Source of the DNA: Siphonodentalium dalli
Lineage: Eukaryota > Mollusca > Scaphopoda > Gadilida > Siphonodentaliidae
NCBI GenBank assembly: GCA_032622095.1
Contig: CP136062.1
Coordinates: 141,876,351 to 141,940,350, forward strand
DNA length: 64,000 nt
Reading direction: 5' to 3'
The notes beneath the pieces were generated by a model. It was not told the DNA's origin, made no database searches, and saw only the letters and a program-made list of their open reading frames with translations. Positions 37,417 through 50,188 of this stretch are shown piece after piece (positions within the stretch are counted from its first letter, which is position 1; every line of letters starts with the position of its first letter). A program made the position numbers and the translations under genes.

Positions 37417-37660
37417 AGAACCCTTTACCCAACAGAAGGGCCCTGTGCCAATGCATTCTCTTATATATGCGAGTCGACCATAGGTCGCCTCGCATATATA
37501 AGAGAATGCATTGGCTTAACACATTAAAAATTATAAAATTGTCAAAGAATGTAAGAAAAAATGGTCAATGCATTCTCTTATATATGCGAGGCGACCTATG
37601 GTCGACTCGCATATATAAGAGAATGCATTGGCACAGGGCCCTTCTGTTGGGTAAAGTTCT
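37417..37660. mobile_element. Family D copy D4: symmetric palindromic form
   Basis: The ends are CCCTTTACCCAACAGAAGGG and its near-complement. Hairpins lie at 37448-37514 and 37565-37631, about 50 bp apart. The 3' unique segment is absent, so the whole element of about 240 bp is one inverted repeat. The flanks are AGAA and TTCT rather than TTAA, and they pair with each other. Confidence 0.85.
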
Positions 37661-39156
37661 TGTACATTTAAACGCTTCAGTAATTGAGTTTCCTGAAGTT
37701 AACTTCATTTCATGGGCTTTTAGCACTTCAGATTTTACTACTTGGATATGTAGTGCTTCGAATTACCCTTCGTTTACCATTAGTGTATAAAGCGTTGATG
37801 AGGGAGATAACCCACCAGATTTCCACCAGAATAATATCAACGGCCCACCGAACCCGAACCTCTCTCGCTCTCTATCTCTCTCTACCCCTCTCCCATCTCC
37901 CCCTCTCTCTCATGTCCTTAGTGTCAACAATTGCTTGAGTGCATGGTCAAATACCGTTATGTTAGCACACCGGCATATATTGTAGAATTGGTGGTTAAAA
38001 ATAGCATGCGAATACCAGTACGTCTGCTCTTCATTATAAATGTACCAGCCAGATTTAGATACAAATGTTACTTTGTTTTCAAATTGTTGAAATCGTTTAG
38101 AGATTTGTTCATTGCGAATAATCTCGTGTTTGTCGTGACTTCACCTATGCTTAGCAACAAACGGCACACGTGTGTATAACTGCTCCTGGCTATTAACTTC
38201 ACGTGCACTGTAAATCGCTCTTGTTCTACTATGTTCCCGAGCTCTAAGCCATGTGTTCTATTCACCGCTGCTTTGTGATCGCAAAATCAAATCAGGCCAT
38301 TGATTTTCAAATCTATCTCCCTCTCTTGGCTATCCATCAAATTACGTCATTGTAGGTTCAGTTTGAATTCACTGAACAGTTTGACTGATATTGGGACTGA
38401 GAACTAGCTTATTCCCTGGCCAATCTCGAAATCTATTACCATCCGGTGTACGCACGATAAACTCTGACTGATCCCGGATTCCGGTATTAATAGTGTGCTT
38501 ACTTGGGTCCATTAACCACTCGGCTTTAAGTGTGCTCTGTCCCGACAGCATTTCCAATGATAATAACAAAATTTGGAACTCCTTTGGTGGCTTTTCAAAT
38601 GCCTTGATTATACAACGTACTAGAATTAACAACGGGTTTCGTAAAAAATTGTCTCGAACCATGACTACATCTTCCAATATAATATTCCATGTTATATGTC
38701 GACTTAATTGGAACGCGTACCCTATAGAGCGCCTTGATATCATGTAATGACTTCCCGCTCTTAAAAGCTATCAACATTGGTGGGCACAGAATGATTCAGC
38801 AGATAATGAGCACTAACCACCGACTTCTTAGTAAAACTCGATGACGTCATGCTTGCTTTTCGAGTCACACTTTGTATTTGATTTAACTAGTCTTGTTTTC
38901 GTGGTGGAATATAGAGTGTGGATTTACACATTTGCGTTGTGTGCGAAAGAAGGATAAAAGTGCTACATCCTAGTCGACACCATAACATAAAACGGCCATT
39001 TGGTACCCATAAGACAATCAGTAGGAGGTATTCATGGTGAGCGGTCGAATTTCTAAGCTACACAATTTCTGAGTTTTTGCCTTGTAAACCCTCTGTCTAT
39101 AATCCTATCTGTCTCTCGCTCTATCTCTCTCCCTATCTCTATCTCGATGATGTAAA
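37661..39156. other. Unassigned; longest non-repeat reading frame of the region
   Basis: A 124-codon minus-strand frame (38369-38743) overlaps an 84-codon plus-strand frame. Neither shows a recognised domain. CT-rich tracts lie at 37862-37912 and 39112-39145. Classed as non-coding unless transcript data say otherwise. Confidence 0.35.
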
Positions 39157-39712
39157 CTGCTATGATGTTGGTAGGGCAAACTGATGCTGTTAATAAAAAG
39201 TACCGTTATTTCGTTTTATGGCGCTGGCCAGAGTGAAAACACCTGTTAAAGATCGTACACCTGAAAAGACGTGTTGGCTTATTTGTGCCATTGTCCGCAC
39301 ATAATCTGCTTAGAATCTCCTCATAATGAGTCGATACTGTAACTAAAATGTTCTCATTTTCAGCATATTATAGACTCAAAATGAGGTGATTCTAAGCAGA
39401 TTAACTACCTAAATCTAGTTGTGTTATAAGCAGACAATGTGCTGGATTTCGGGAGAACTGGCTGAATGGGTGTGTTGGCTGATACCATCCGATCATAATA
39501 AAGATGGCTCTTCCTGTCGTATTGAAAGCACAGGCGAAACCATTGTTGAACTATTTTAAAGTGTATATCAGTTCTTGGTTATTTCATACAGCGCTGATTT
39601 TTCTTCTATTCCTCCAAATTAGCCAAACGCCGTGAAAATGACACCTTTAGATACAAATAACAGTACATTTTGTTAACAGCATCAGTTTGCCCTACCAGCA
39701 TCATAGGAATTA
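39157..39712. mobile_element. Element with 50-bp inverted ends containing a family A piece
   Basis: Left ATGATGTTGGTAGGGCAAAC, then TGATGCTGTTAATAAAAAGT and ACCGTTATTT, mirrors the right end at 39660-39712 with few differences. A related single end occurs at 10815-10870. Between the arms lies a family A copy (A7, 39197-39464, minus strand) starting in the signature block, plus about 190 bp of other DNA. Confidence 0.6.
39197..39464 (-). mobile_element. Family A element, copy A7 (one end lost)
   Basis: On the minus strand it starts CAGCCAGTTCTCCCG and carries the CACATTGTCTGCTTATAA hairpin segment and ACGATCTTTAACAGG. It stops inside the block AACGAAATAACGG, where the inverted arm of the surrounding element begins. 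Confidence 0.6.
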
Positions 39713-41411
39713 AGCAGGACCACTTGGCCAGGGATGTAACATCAGTACTATAAGCCTGTCCTTGGGCTTCGATGCAGATGAACCCACTGGGCCTGCTTTT
39801 GCAAATTAAAACGTGGTAAATTAAAAGAAAGTGACGAATTTTTGTAATCCATGCTAATTAATTAGCATTAGTCTAGTCGTATATGCTTTCAGTTCATCGT
39901 GCATTCCCAAGTGGGAAGGAAGCCCATACATTATTCGGTTGAGCAGACGATTTCCTGTGGATGTCTTTTAACATGCGATAAATTGAATTTACACAATTTA
40001 TCGTATGCTTGCTGGCGATCATGCGTCGATGGTTAATTTGAAATACCTGGCCCGACAAGCAGAGTCTGTGTTTAGCTCATGCAGCTCTAAACTATTGGAA
40101 GACCGGTAGAAATCATTCGTTTTCTTGAGGACATCAGTAGACTAATTACGAGAGCACACTATTAAATGCGTGGGAGGCAGATTTGTTGTGGAAACCGTTT
40201 CCAGCAACGTAGCGAGGTGGTCTCTGTTGGATGTTGTCCAACTTGAAATTTTCAAAATATACACTCTGCCCATTTGAACCAGACCGAAATTTACAAGTAT
40301 GGGGTATTGCATTTGCACCCCTGGGTTAAAATTGCAACTTTCCTACTGTGGGTAATTTCCAACTTGACACTTCCTAAGGTTGGACATTTTCCCAACTGAT
40401 GGCCATTTGAGTACAAACGTTTTACCAAATTTTTTGTCTAAACCAATGAAATTTACACTACTACTGGTTGGAAAATCAAACTGTCGGAACAATTTGAACA
40501 TATTTTAGTCTAACTGCTGTTGCGTGGGGTATCGAATTTTTATAACTGTTGAAAATATTGAGAGATGACAGACAACCAAAAGCCCAATTGCTACGTATCC
40601 GATTCTCTGTTATGCAACATACATGTATAGGGAAGTAGGTTATATCCCGAACCAAGTGTTAAATCAAATGGATGGCCATAGCTCGTTATCTGGGGGTACT
40701 AAAGTTCCAATAAAGAGGAATCAATCACATGCATGTTTGCCTTGCCATGCAATTACTAGGATATCGTCCATGTTCCCGGTGTACGCTGTAAATCACACAA
40801 AGGAGAGGTCGAATATTTAGCATGAAGGATAACTGGGAGATCTGAAATCATGATCCTCAGTGGACTTGAGGAACTTATACATGAACCCAACACGTGCTTC
40901 TATTTCCAGATTCCGTATTTATTATACTAACTAAAAACCGATTGATTCCACATTTTATGACGATGACGAAGATGATGATGATTATGAAGATGACTCTGAT
41001 GTCAAAATTAAATTGATGATATTGATGATAAAAACGCTGGTGAACATGTCAATCGGGAGATCACTGTATATAATGCATTATGTTCCTCCTCTCCATCGTC
41101 TGTGTATATACTTTCCATTTCTCGATATCATTATCATTTTGATCAGAGAATAAAGCATTCAAGTATTGGAAGAATACGATTAAACAAAACAAGATAAGAA
41201 GCAAACGAATAAATAAGGAGGTTAGGATGAAAATCAATTGCACCCAAATCAAAATTAGTCGTGCAATTTCATTTTGATGTTTATTATCATCGAGATGTGT
41301 CCGTTTACTTACATTAACAAAAGGTGTACACGTATTTGTACCCACATTTTGATCATGATCACACAGTACACGTGTCATAACCCTACCAGACATAACCAAG
41401 CTGGAATCATT
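39713..41411. other. Unassigned; one dispersed repeat fragment
   Basis: The stretch 40340-40560 is the best copy of the TTCCAACT-rich repeat (AAGGTTGGACATTTT, CCAACTGATGGCCATTT). The stretch 40958-41030 is a degenerate GAT-rich tract. No gene is supported. Confidence 0.45.
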
Positions 41412-41620
41412 CAGTATTGGTCTAAATAATCGACTACTTAACGACATAATTATTGGTAATTTTTCAGGATGTAGTCGGAAATATGGCTTGTTGCCATTCA
41501 TCGGAAAGCTCTCAGTGAGAGTTTTCCGATGAATGGCAACAAGCCATATTTCCGACTAAATCCTGAAAAATTACCCATAGTTCTGCTTTGGTTTAGGAGT
41601 CGATATTTAGGGCATTACTG
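41412..41620. mobile_element. Tc1/mariner-like palindromic MITE
   Basis: It begins CAGTATTGGTCTAAATAATC and ends GATATTTAGGGCATTACTG followed by TA. The arms pair almost throughout: GTCGGAAATATGGCTTGTTG and its complement lie near a GCTCTCAGTGAGAG centre. CAGT ends and a TA target are typical of Tc1/mariner elements. It is related to the cluster at 56123-56543. Confidence 0.75.
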
Positions 41621-41629
41621 TACATTGAT

Positions 41630-43810
41630 AGCGAGATACGTGTGTGCTGTAAAGCCGAGTGATGTCGAGCCAATTGAGAACCATTCCGTTCAGACATAAT
41701 GCTGATGTTTTGAATATCACTGAGATATCATGAGTTCGTGACGCATCGACATGCATTCCAGGACGGCATACCAATGCCATAGCAGAGAGCTGACTCGTGT
41801 CTGAGAATGATGCGCCATGTGCTGCTCCCATCGACATTCGCCGGTTCATTCAGACTGAGATTGTATGTGACCGTCATTGGATGGTCCCCAAAAATAACAT
41901 GGTACATCAACTCATCGCCGGTTATTGTGCACTGCGGGGCCGAGTAATACCGAGCCACTTGAGTACTCATTCCCTTCAGACATAATGTTGACGTTTGATT
42001 TCCCCTAAGATATCATGATAACAATATAGAACAAATGTAGATGTGTATGTCGTGAATGAGCTGCCATTGAGGATGTGTCAATACACAACTGCACATAATA
42101 CTATTGTATTTGTGAAGGGTACACAAATCATATGCCAATTAAACTGGAAGCCTTGTGCTGCTTATGTACTCCAAACTGGGGAATGTAATGTTCTTGGAAC
42201 AAGATTGGTGAAATATAATGACATGCAACAAAACACTCATAATTGGGGTTGCCAATGTTGAGAAAATCTGACATGACATTTTGCGAAGCAATTCAATATC
42301 TTGCTTTACATGTAATGCAGCAAATGTCTTATTAAAATTACTTTTATTACTTGAGAAAAAGTAATGCTTTGTAGAGCATTACCATTACTCAATACCATTA
42401 TTCCATCCATGCAATGATCATGACATAACCAACATGCATTGTAGAGCATTACCATTACTCAATACCATTATTCCACCAATGCAATGACCATGACATAATC
42501 AAGATGCATTGTATAGCATTAACATTACTCAATACCATTATTCCATCAATACAATGACCATGACATAATCAAGATGCATTGTAGAGCATTAACATTATAC
42601 TAAATACCATTATTCCATCAATGCAATGACCATGACATAATCAAGATGCATTGTAGAGCATTACCATCAATCATTGCCTTTGTGCCACCCATGCAATGAC
42701 CATGGCATAACCAAGCTGTAAATAAACATTGATGGCGAGAGATCCATTTACTGCGGAGTTTAGTGATGCCTGTTTACTACCATTCTCTTCAGACAAATAT
42801 TGACATCTGAATCCCTCTAAGCTATCATGAGAACCTGACGCATGCCCAAATGCCACAACAATAACACGACCCGTGTATGTGAGACTAATGGATCATACAT
42901 GTACCTCCCTCATCTACATTCCACGATCCATTACCCGCTTATTTGCTTTGATTCTAAATAAGAATAGGCATCATCTATATATTGCGCATCATTTCCGCTT
43001 ATATCCGATCCATCAAAGAAGCCAACTGCAAGAATTGGAAACCTTGTGTTGCTGATATACTCCAGTCTATGGGAATGTTATATTCTTCGAACAAGATGAG
43101 AGAAATGAACAAAACACTCACTATGGCTTCATAAGTCCCGTTGTCAATGTTGTGAAATCTCATACACCAACAACTGACAGGGTCATTGTATTTTTTAAAT
43201 GTTTTAAGCTTCCACTTATAAGAGAATAACCAGTATCCCCATCATGATACACAAGTAATATAAAAAGTAATGGTAATATAATTGAATTATATGAAATTTT
43301 GTGAAGTTAGTGCATTACTTTGAATTATATATACATTATGTTGTGCCGAAAATGACATATTGCAAATTATTTATGATTACTTGAGGAAAAGTAGTGCTTT
43401 GCAAAGCATTACATTAAGCATTACCTCAGCTACTCAACTCCCGTGGCACTACCGGGCACAATTATAAGAAACAAACCGGAAACAAACATGATCATCGAGA
43501 CGCTTGTACAGTTGAGTCGTGTGATGCCGAGCCGATTGAGTATACCATTCCCTTCAGACATATGTTGACGTCTGAATCCCCTTAAGATATCACGAGAACC
43601 TGACGCATCGACATGCATGCCGGGACGGCATACCAAATGCCACAGCAGTGACACGACCCGTATCTGAGAGTGATGGGTCATGTGCCTCTCTCATCAACAT
43701 TCGCCGATCCATTATCCACTTCTTCGCTTTGATTCTAAATAAGATATAGGCATACAACTATTTGCAGTATTTCCGCATATATCCGATCCATCAAAGTAGT
43801 CACTCGCTCG
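41630..43810. repeat. Local duplication, unit ~0.7-1 kb, 2.5 copies
   Basis: Three ordered modules recur. Module 1, with CATTCCSTTCAGACATA, GACGCATCGACATGC and GGGACGGCATACCAA-like words, lies at 41640-41830, 42770-43020 and 43510-43810. Module 2, with ACCTTGTGYTGCT and ATACTCCA words, lies at 42140-42250 and 43035-43180. Module 3, with AAAAGTARTGCTTTG, lies at 42355-42380 and 43385-43410. Minus-strand frames over module 1 share the words CRPGMHVDAS and ITRL, but the third copy diverges. I do not recognise a protein. Confidence 0.6.
42366..42720 (+). repeat. 70-bp minisatellite, 5 units
   Basis: The unit starts TGCATTGTAGAGCATTACC, continues ATTACTCAATACCATTATTC, and ends ATGACATAATCAAGA. 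The spacing is 70 bp between most units. The array is an expansion within one copy of the local duplication (module 3), because the sister copy near 43390 has only one unit. Confidence 0.85.
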
Positions 43811-44616
43811 GAAATTGCTGACAAACATTGATTTTTTACGCTCTTCTATGCACTTGCGATGGGGTTCGAGGTAATGATAGAGAACCATTATTGATGGGGT
43901 TAGTTAATAAAAAGACAAACTGTTGGAGAGAAAGTATAAACTCAAATCGACCAGCTATCAGAAAGACAAGTGTCTATCAATTTTACACGCGGGCAGATTT
44001 GCATCAGAGAATTTTTTTAATCTTTGTCTAAGTATGCGCGCTGCAATGCCGAAGTTAAGGCTTGGATTTAAACATACTTATTGTCAAATAATGTATAGTA
44101 AATACATGCACATGTTACATTAGGGATTGGAGGACAAGTTCTGAAAAAGACCTTAGATGAACCTTCGCTCCCAAAAACATATACGGCTGAATTCTGGTCT
44201 CTGGTCTTGACCACCCTAATAATCACGGTGTTCCAAGTCAGGACTTGGTCTCGCGAAACCACCTGGTCCCAAGCTGGGATCGGCGGATTATTGTACAATC
44301 AACCACAATCTATGGACAAAATCGTGCTGCGCGCTGCATCGAGATTGGTGTGTTGGTGTCGCCAAACCTGAGCACGTGAAAGCGGCTTAACTCCGTATTG
44401 TTTTGCGGTACCTGAAAGGCGTCGCCGTTAGACAGGGATCACGGGGCAGGGGTATATCCCGGTATGAACAATCAAATATATACGTGAGTTTCCGTTGTGA
44501 AAAGCTAGCTCCGGATATGGAGACTTGTGAGACTTGTCGTGCGCATTAAACATGTTTGCATTAAAACAGAGTTGGTATCATTTTCAAAGCCAATGTTGTC
44601 AGCATACAACAAATTA

Positions 44617-44710
44617 CAGCCTGTTCTGAAAATAAGCTCATATTGAACTAATTCAAAAACACAAATAAGCCCATATCGGCATTACTTGAATCTGAAAATG
44701 AGGTGAATGT
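44617..44710 (+). mobile_element. Family A 5' fragment, copy A8
   Basis: CAGCCTGTTCTGAAAATAAG followed by CTCATATTGA and ATAAGCCCATAT matches family A left ends. The remainder is missing. Confidence 0.5.
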
Positions 44711-44816
44711 TCCTCACAATTAATGAGCATAGTTATTAGTACTTTCGAAGTTAACCATGCAATAAAGTAGAATAAAAGGGAAATTAAAGTTATTTGTTTC
44801 GGAAAGAATTTCTCAA

Positions 44817-45053
44817 TTAACCCTTTCTCTATACTAAATACTAATTGACGAGTAGATTCCCATAGGAACTTATTATAAGAACATTTCCCACCAATGAATA
44901 TGAATCCTTCTGCTCTTGTATTATCTGTTTTTCTCTCTCTCTCTCTGTCGTCTGCTTTTATTACCTGAACACCACTCCAAATGAATAATAGATAGTTACA
45001 ATGTATACTTTTATAACTTGATGGGATAATTCATTCAGTGTAGAAAGGGTTAA
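44817..45053. mobile_element. piggyBac-like MITE, family C copy C2
   Basis: TTAA lies at 44817-44820 and 45050-45053. The termini are CCCTTTCTCTATAC and GTGTAGAAAGGG. The length is 237 bp. The interior contains CTGCTCTTGTATTATCTG and a (TC)n insertion. Ends and target fit piggyBac, distinct from family D. Confidence 0.8.
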
Positions 45054-45699
45054 TGATTTCGAGCTTCCTTTCAGGTTTTGCAAATGGCAACACATTTGTT
45101 CCTTCTAAATATAGGATTTTCCTTGTCGAGTGAAAAGAGCAGGGCACATTCCTGCTCTTAGTCAATTACGTCGATCAATTGTGTTGCAATTTCATCTTTT
45201 TACTCAAAGATAACATACAATTGTCAAACAGTTTGGCATATTTATTGATCATGATTTCGTAGCTCTTAAAAATGAGCAATCTAACCGCTTCAAAACTCAG
45301 GAGAATATGGCACTCAGTCATAGTTATATAGAAGAATCGCGTGTGTCCTACCGATCATCGCGTTAAATTCTTGTTTGGATTGAGACAGATATGCCCGCAA
45401 GAAAATGAATGGATGGTGTTGTACTCGTAACGCAACAACCAGCTATATCATTATCGGCAACTTTCTGTGTTTGGAAAGAACATCTTGGATCGATGTGAAC
45501 TTCTCAAATTGATTGCTATTTGACTTTAGCCTATCTAGGTTAATCGTTATAAATGGGCGAGAATTGATGAACGATTATACCACTTGTTCACGAAACGGAT
45601 GCTGTTTTACACAGACATATCAGTGGTCGGTATAGTAATGCATCACGGATGCGAAAGCGATCTTAGATATCGATCACATATAGGGAACTTAAATCTCCA

Positions 45700-46690
45700 T
45701 GCAGCGAAAAGAGCAAGTCTGAACGAATTAACGGAGTTGAACATCCATATTATACCGTATGCTTACTTTTAAGATGCGCAGCAAAAGCTACTATGGGCCA
45801 ATTAAAGTAGTTCAACACCTATATCATACTGTATAGTTACTTTTAGGATGCGGCAGCAAAAGGTACTCTGGGCCAATTAAAGGAGTTGAACACCCATATC
45901 ATACTGTTATTTACTTTTAAGATGCGGTAGCAAAATCTACTATGTGGCACACCCATAGTTTACTGTATAGTTACGTTTAAACACCCATAGTTTACTGTAT
46001 AGTTACTTTTAAGATGCGGCAGCAAAAGGTACTCTGGGCTAATTAAAGGAGTTGAACACCCATATTATACTGTTTTCTTACTTTTAAGATGCGGCAGAAA
46101 AGGTTACTCTGCACGAATTAAAGGGGTTGAGCACCCATATCATACCATATATTTACATTTAACAGGCTATATATAGTCTTCGTTTTGGAACTGCCCAACT
46201 TTGAATCTCCATACAGTGGAAAACGCAAGTCTGAACGAATTAAAGAAGTTGAACATCCATATTATACCGTATGCTCACTTTTAAGATGCGGCAGCAATAG
46301 CTACTATGGGTCAATTAAAGGAGTTTAACACCCATATTATACTGTATATTTACTTTTAGGATGCGGCAGCAAAAGGTACTCTGGGCCAACTGAAGGATTT
46401 GAACACCCATATTATACTGTATGATTATTTTTAAGATGCGACGGAAAAAGCTACTCTGCACGAAGTTGATCGCCCATATCATACCATATATTTACATTTA
46501 ACAGGCAATAGAGAGTCTTCGTTTTGGAACTGCCCAACTTTTAATCTCCATACAGTGAAAAGAGCAAGTCTGAACGAAATAATGAGTTGAACATCCATAT
46601 TATACCGTATGCTTACTTTTAAGATATGGCGGTAAACGCTACTCTGAACGAATTAAAGGAGTTGAACACCTAAATTATACCATATTCTTA
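45700..46690 (+). repeat. ~76-bp tandem repeat, ~12 diverged units with longer period
   Basis: The core unit contains AATTAAAGGAGTTGAACACC, CATATTATACTGTAT, TTACTTTTAAGATGCGGC and AGCAAAAGGTACTCT. A longer segment, CTTCGTTTTGGAACTGCCCA then CTCCATACAGTG, interrupts the array at about 46180 and 46515, so a higher-order unit of roughly 335 bp exists. Confidence 0.85.
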
Positions 46691-48178
46691 TATTTAACAG
46701 GGACATACATGTGGGCATATAGAGGGACTTCGTTTTGAGAGTGTCGACCACAACTTTCTCCATGTGTTCAAGCAAGGCTGCCAAGGACATACTCTCTGCA
46801 CGTAGTAATCTCGGCTGATGAACAATTCGAAGCTATATTTTCGCTATCAGGATATGATTTCCATAAGAAACATATGTATATACGCATGTCAATTATGATT
46901 GATATTGCACAAAGAATTGATGCATAATTGTTCGCAACTAATTTCAGACAGAAATTTAACTTAATTTGCCTGGGCCATATAACAATTTACTTACAGGTAC
47001 ATCAACATTACACTGAAAGATTTTTTTATAAGACAATAGATTATAGCGTACCTCCTATTTTGTAGTATATACATGTATATCATCTATAACTGATAAGTGA
47101 ACACCTTGCCCACATTGTTTTATATTCCACAAGTACGCATACAGGTAAAATGCTAGCCAGCTGCGTGCGACATAGCATCACACCAGCGTAGTAAGTCTCT
47201 ATTCATTATAATGAATGGAGTCATAAATTCATTTTCATTATAATTACCATGTTGTTTGCATCGTTCATAGATCACATGAGTCTATTTTACCATTTTTATC
47301 CATGTTTTTTTTTTTACATATATATGTTTATTCTCTGGAATATTATCTTATCTAAATTCAAATTTATATATACAAACTTTAATATTGGATTATCTCTTCA
47401 TATAACAATTTTGAAATATAAATATGAATTGCAGACCCATGTCCGAAAACGCTTCTATCAATTAATATTGATTTTATTTCGAATATTTTATTGTAAAATG
47501 AGATGATTAAATGGGACACTATATTGTTCTATTTTTAGAACAGACCATTCAGGCGATACCATATAGCGATAACGATCATTACGGTGTTCCCATAGCTATG
47601 CTCCGAACGACAAATGTCCCAGATTGATTGCTTGTATTAGCTAAACAACTACACGTTTTTAGACCAGAAAATATTCTAAATATAATATATTCGACAGAAG
47701 CATTTCCGGACAGGGATCTTCGATTTATATCTAATATTTTATGCCCCGGAAACTATATATCACATGTTTACAAAGAGATAGACGAACTTTAATGTGAAAA
47801 ATAAAGTGAAATAGTTAAATTATTAAACAGCCATTATTGATGGAATTCTGCCACATTCAGGGGTGCCGGGTAGATTACCGTCATTGACACGGCGCTCCAC
47901 ACAATACTGAAAATCATTTATATTATAATGTATTATCATGTACGTATTGTATCCTATTATACTATATTCCATGGCTCAAATTCATTCATCTGATATTCTG
48001 TTGAGTATAAAATGAGATGGTCCCATAAATGGCCGGATTTAGTGTACAGTACCCATTTAACATTAATGTCTTTAAATCTAATTATATACCTTGTAGGGCG
48101 TTTATAATCACTCATCTTGCATGTCAATACTCAGACTGGTGTACATATTCTCTCCTATGATGGAGGTCAACAAATAAA
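46691..48178. other. No recognisable gene
   Basis: Very AT-rich. An 85-codon frame at 47249-47506 is low-complexity hydrophobic and is not supported as coding. Confidence 0.5.
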
Positions 48179-48937
48179 CAACATATTCTCGTCCAAATAT
48201 GTACATATTGGACCTAAACATTCACATGAAAAAAGTAGTTCATATTGGACTTATATGATCGTAAAATAAGCCCATAGTGGACTTAAAGGTACGATTGGCC
48301 TTGGCGGTGGGTATCCTGTAAACATATTTCAACCCGTCAAAAACCGCCACAAACAGAAAGAACATCAAAATGTAGACAGACTTTGTCGTATACAAATAAT
48401 AAATATCGCATAAACAGTATGTTATTGTCATTTGTTTGACCATTGTTATGTAAACAAAAGCATAAAAAGTTACTTTTCTGGTGTTTGTTTATATTATGAT
48501 GGTAAACATAAAGAGCGTTCTTTGTTGGTGAATTCCTGATATGGAACAAATAAAGAGCGTTTATGCCATTTTTGTGTGATTAGCCAGTAGCATTGTGTTG
48601 TCTTCTGTAACACAATCAGTCTCTTGCTTAGGTAAAATATAGTAGGTCTTTATGATAACATGCTGTTAACGCGATAGTCATGGTATATATGAACGAAACT
48701 GTATGCATTTTAATGTTTTTCTGTTTACGGTGATTGGAACAAATATGAATATTTTCGACAACTAAGGCCTCACGTGCCTTTAACCCGTTATTCCGTGTTA
48801 TGGTGCGGGCCACAGTGAACACACATTATAAAGAGCGTACATCTGGTAAGAGCGTAAACAAATAAAAGGGCTGATACGCGGTTATTTGTGTTTTTGAAAT
48901 AAGCTCAATATGAGCTTATTTTCGGGAGAACAGGTTG
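48179..48937 (-). mobile_element. Family A element, copy A9, interrupted by family B
   Basis: On the minus strand it runs from CAACCTGTTCTCCCGAAAAT to GACGAGAATATGTTG. The family B MITE at 48283-48783 sits between AATAACGGG and GTCCACTATGGGCTTATTT, where other family A copies are continuous. That shows insertion at a TTAA. Without B the element is about 260 bp. Confidence 0.85.
48283..48783 (-). mobile_element. TTAA-flanked MITE, family B copy B3 (nested)
   Basis: TTAA lies at 48283-48286 and 48780-48783. The termini AGGTACGATTGGCC and GGCCTCACGTGCCT are inverted repeats. It is about 90% like B2 by eye. Two ACGCTCTTTAT words and the TGACAATAACATACTG segment are present on the minus strand. 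Confidence 0.85.
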
Positions 48938-50188
48938 CAAATAAACAATCTAACTGAAACTTTTCGATTTTGTGAATCAATTAGACACATATAGGATGAG
49001 AGTATACATAACGCTGCTTAGTTCCCTTCAGCAACTGCAGGCAAAACAAAGGAGAACTTCCTAACTAGTAATCTGCTACCAATTCTTAATCTACTCAGAG
49101 CCACACATTTTACCAACCCTGTGAAAATTAACGGTTTGTTGTGTGTGTAATTTAGAATCAATGTCTACGAATATGATGGACGCCAGTGTTCCCATAATAA
49201 CGGCGAATCAAATCGATCTCCGAGGAAAACAAATGGTTGGTTATCTAGGTTATGCATATTTAGTACTTTCATTGTTAACCAAAACAGGTCATCATACACG
49301 CATATTTATGTTTTCAATGACCCAATTGATTTGTATCCCTTGATAGGAGTGTTCCTATTTATACTTGAATTTAAAACTCTAACTCGCACAGGACATGTGC
49401 TCATGATTATGCTGACCTTGCCGGTTTTGGATATTCATTGTTTCATTATACAGTATTTTTTTTAGATAGAAAATGTTTTAGATTTGTATATAATTATAGT
49501 TGTAAATGTTATATGTACACTATATGTACACTATATGCACAGTATTTATCTAATATATATAACACTATCGGGTCTGTTTGAAATTTTGCGCGCTTAATAT
49601 CGCAATATTTTGCGCTCAATATCACAATAAGCGCGACAGATTTGAGCTATAATCGCGCCTTTTTCGAAATTAAGCGCGCTCAATATCGCAATAAAGGCGT
49701 GCCTCAATATACCACTTCTTCTTACTGGTACTGTACTTGCAATCAACGTCAGTCGTAACACACAGGGGTCCCAAAAGAATGACGTCAACAAGCAGAAACG
49801 TATATTATTAAGGACAGTCTTTAATGTGTGTACCTGTCGCTAATGTACAACGAATGTATAAACGGTGATAAATCCGTAGTTACGAGTATGGTTTCGAGAA
49901 TCCAATCATGTGCATGCGAGGTTTGCATTCAATTGTCGAGCCTATACCTCTGCGTTATGATCTGACAACAACACAATTAACAACACAAACTAATCACGAC
50001 AAACAATACTAAATCACATTACTGCGAGTGGAAATAAGTTTCTATTTTCTCAGAAACGAACTCGTAGTCGTCAATTCTGCGAAAATTAGGTCTGGATCGA
50101 GCCTTTGGCGAGGTTCAAACCTAATTTACTGGACAAGTGTTGTAAATTCCGCTATAAACTTGGGACAAGTTGTAGATTCTATTTACCC
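48938..50188. other. Unassigned, with GCGC-rich foldback remnants
   Basis: At 49585-49700 TTAAGCGCGCTCAATATCGC-type words recur several times in both orientations, probably a decayed palindromic MITE. The stretch 49875-50110 pairs with 1060-1280. No gene is recognised. Confidence 0.4.

Noticed and set aside
38369-38747. 124- and 84-codon frames on opposite strands
   Set aside because: They overlap each other, lack recognised motifs and are within the range expected by chance in 64 kb.
41061-41501. 146-codon minus-strand frame with a long hydrophobic stretch
   Set aside because: It begins inside the palindromic MITE, and the rest is AT-rich DNA that easily reads as hydrophobic residues.
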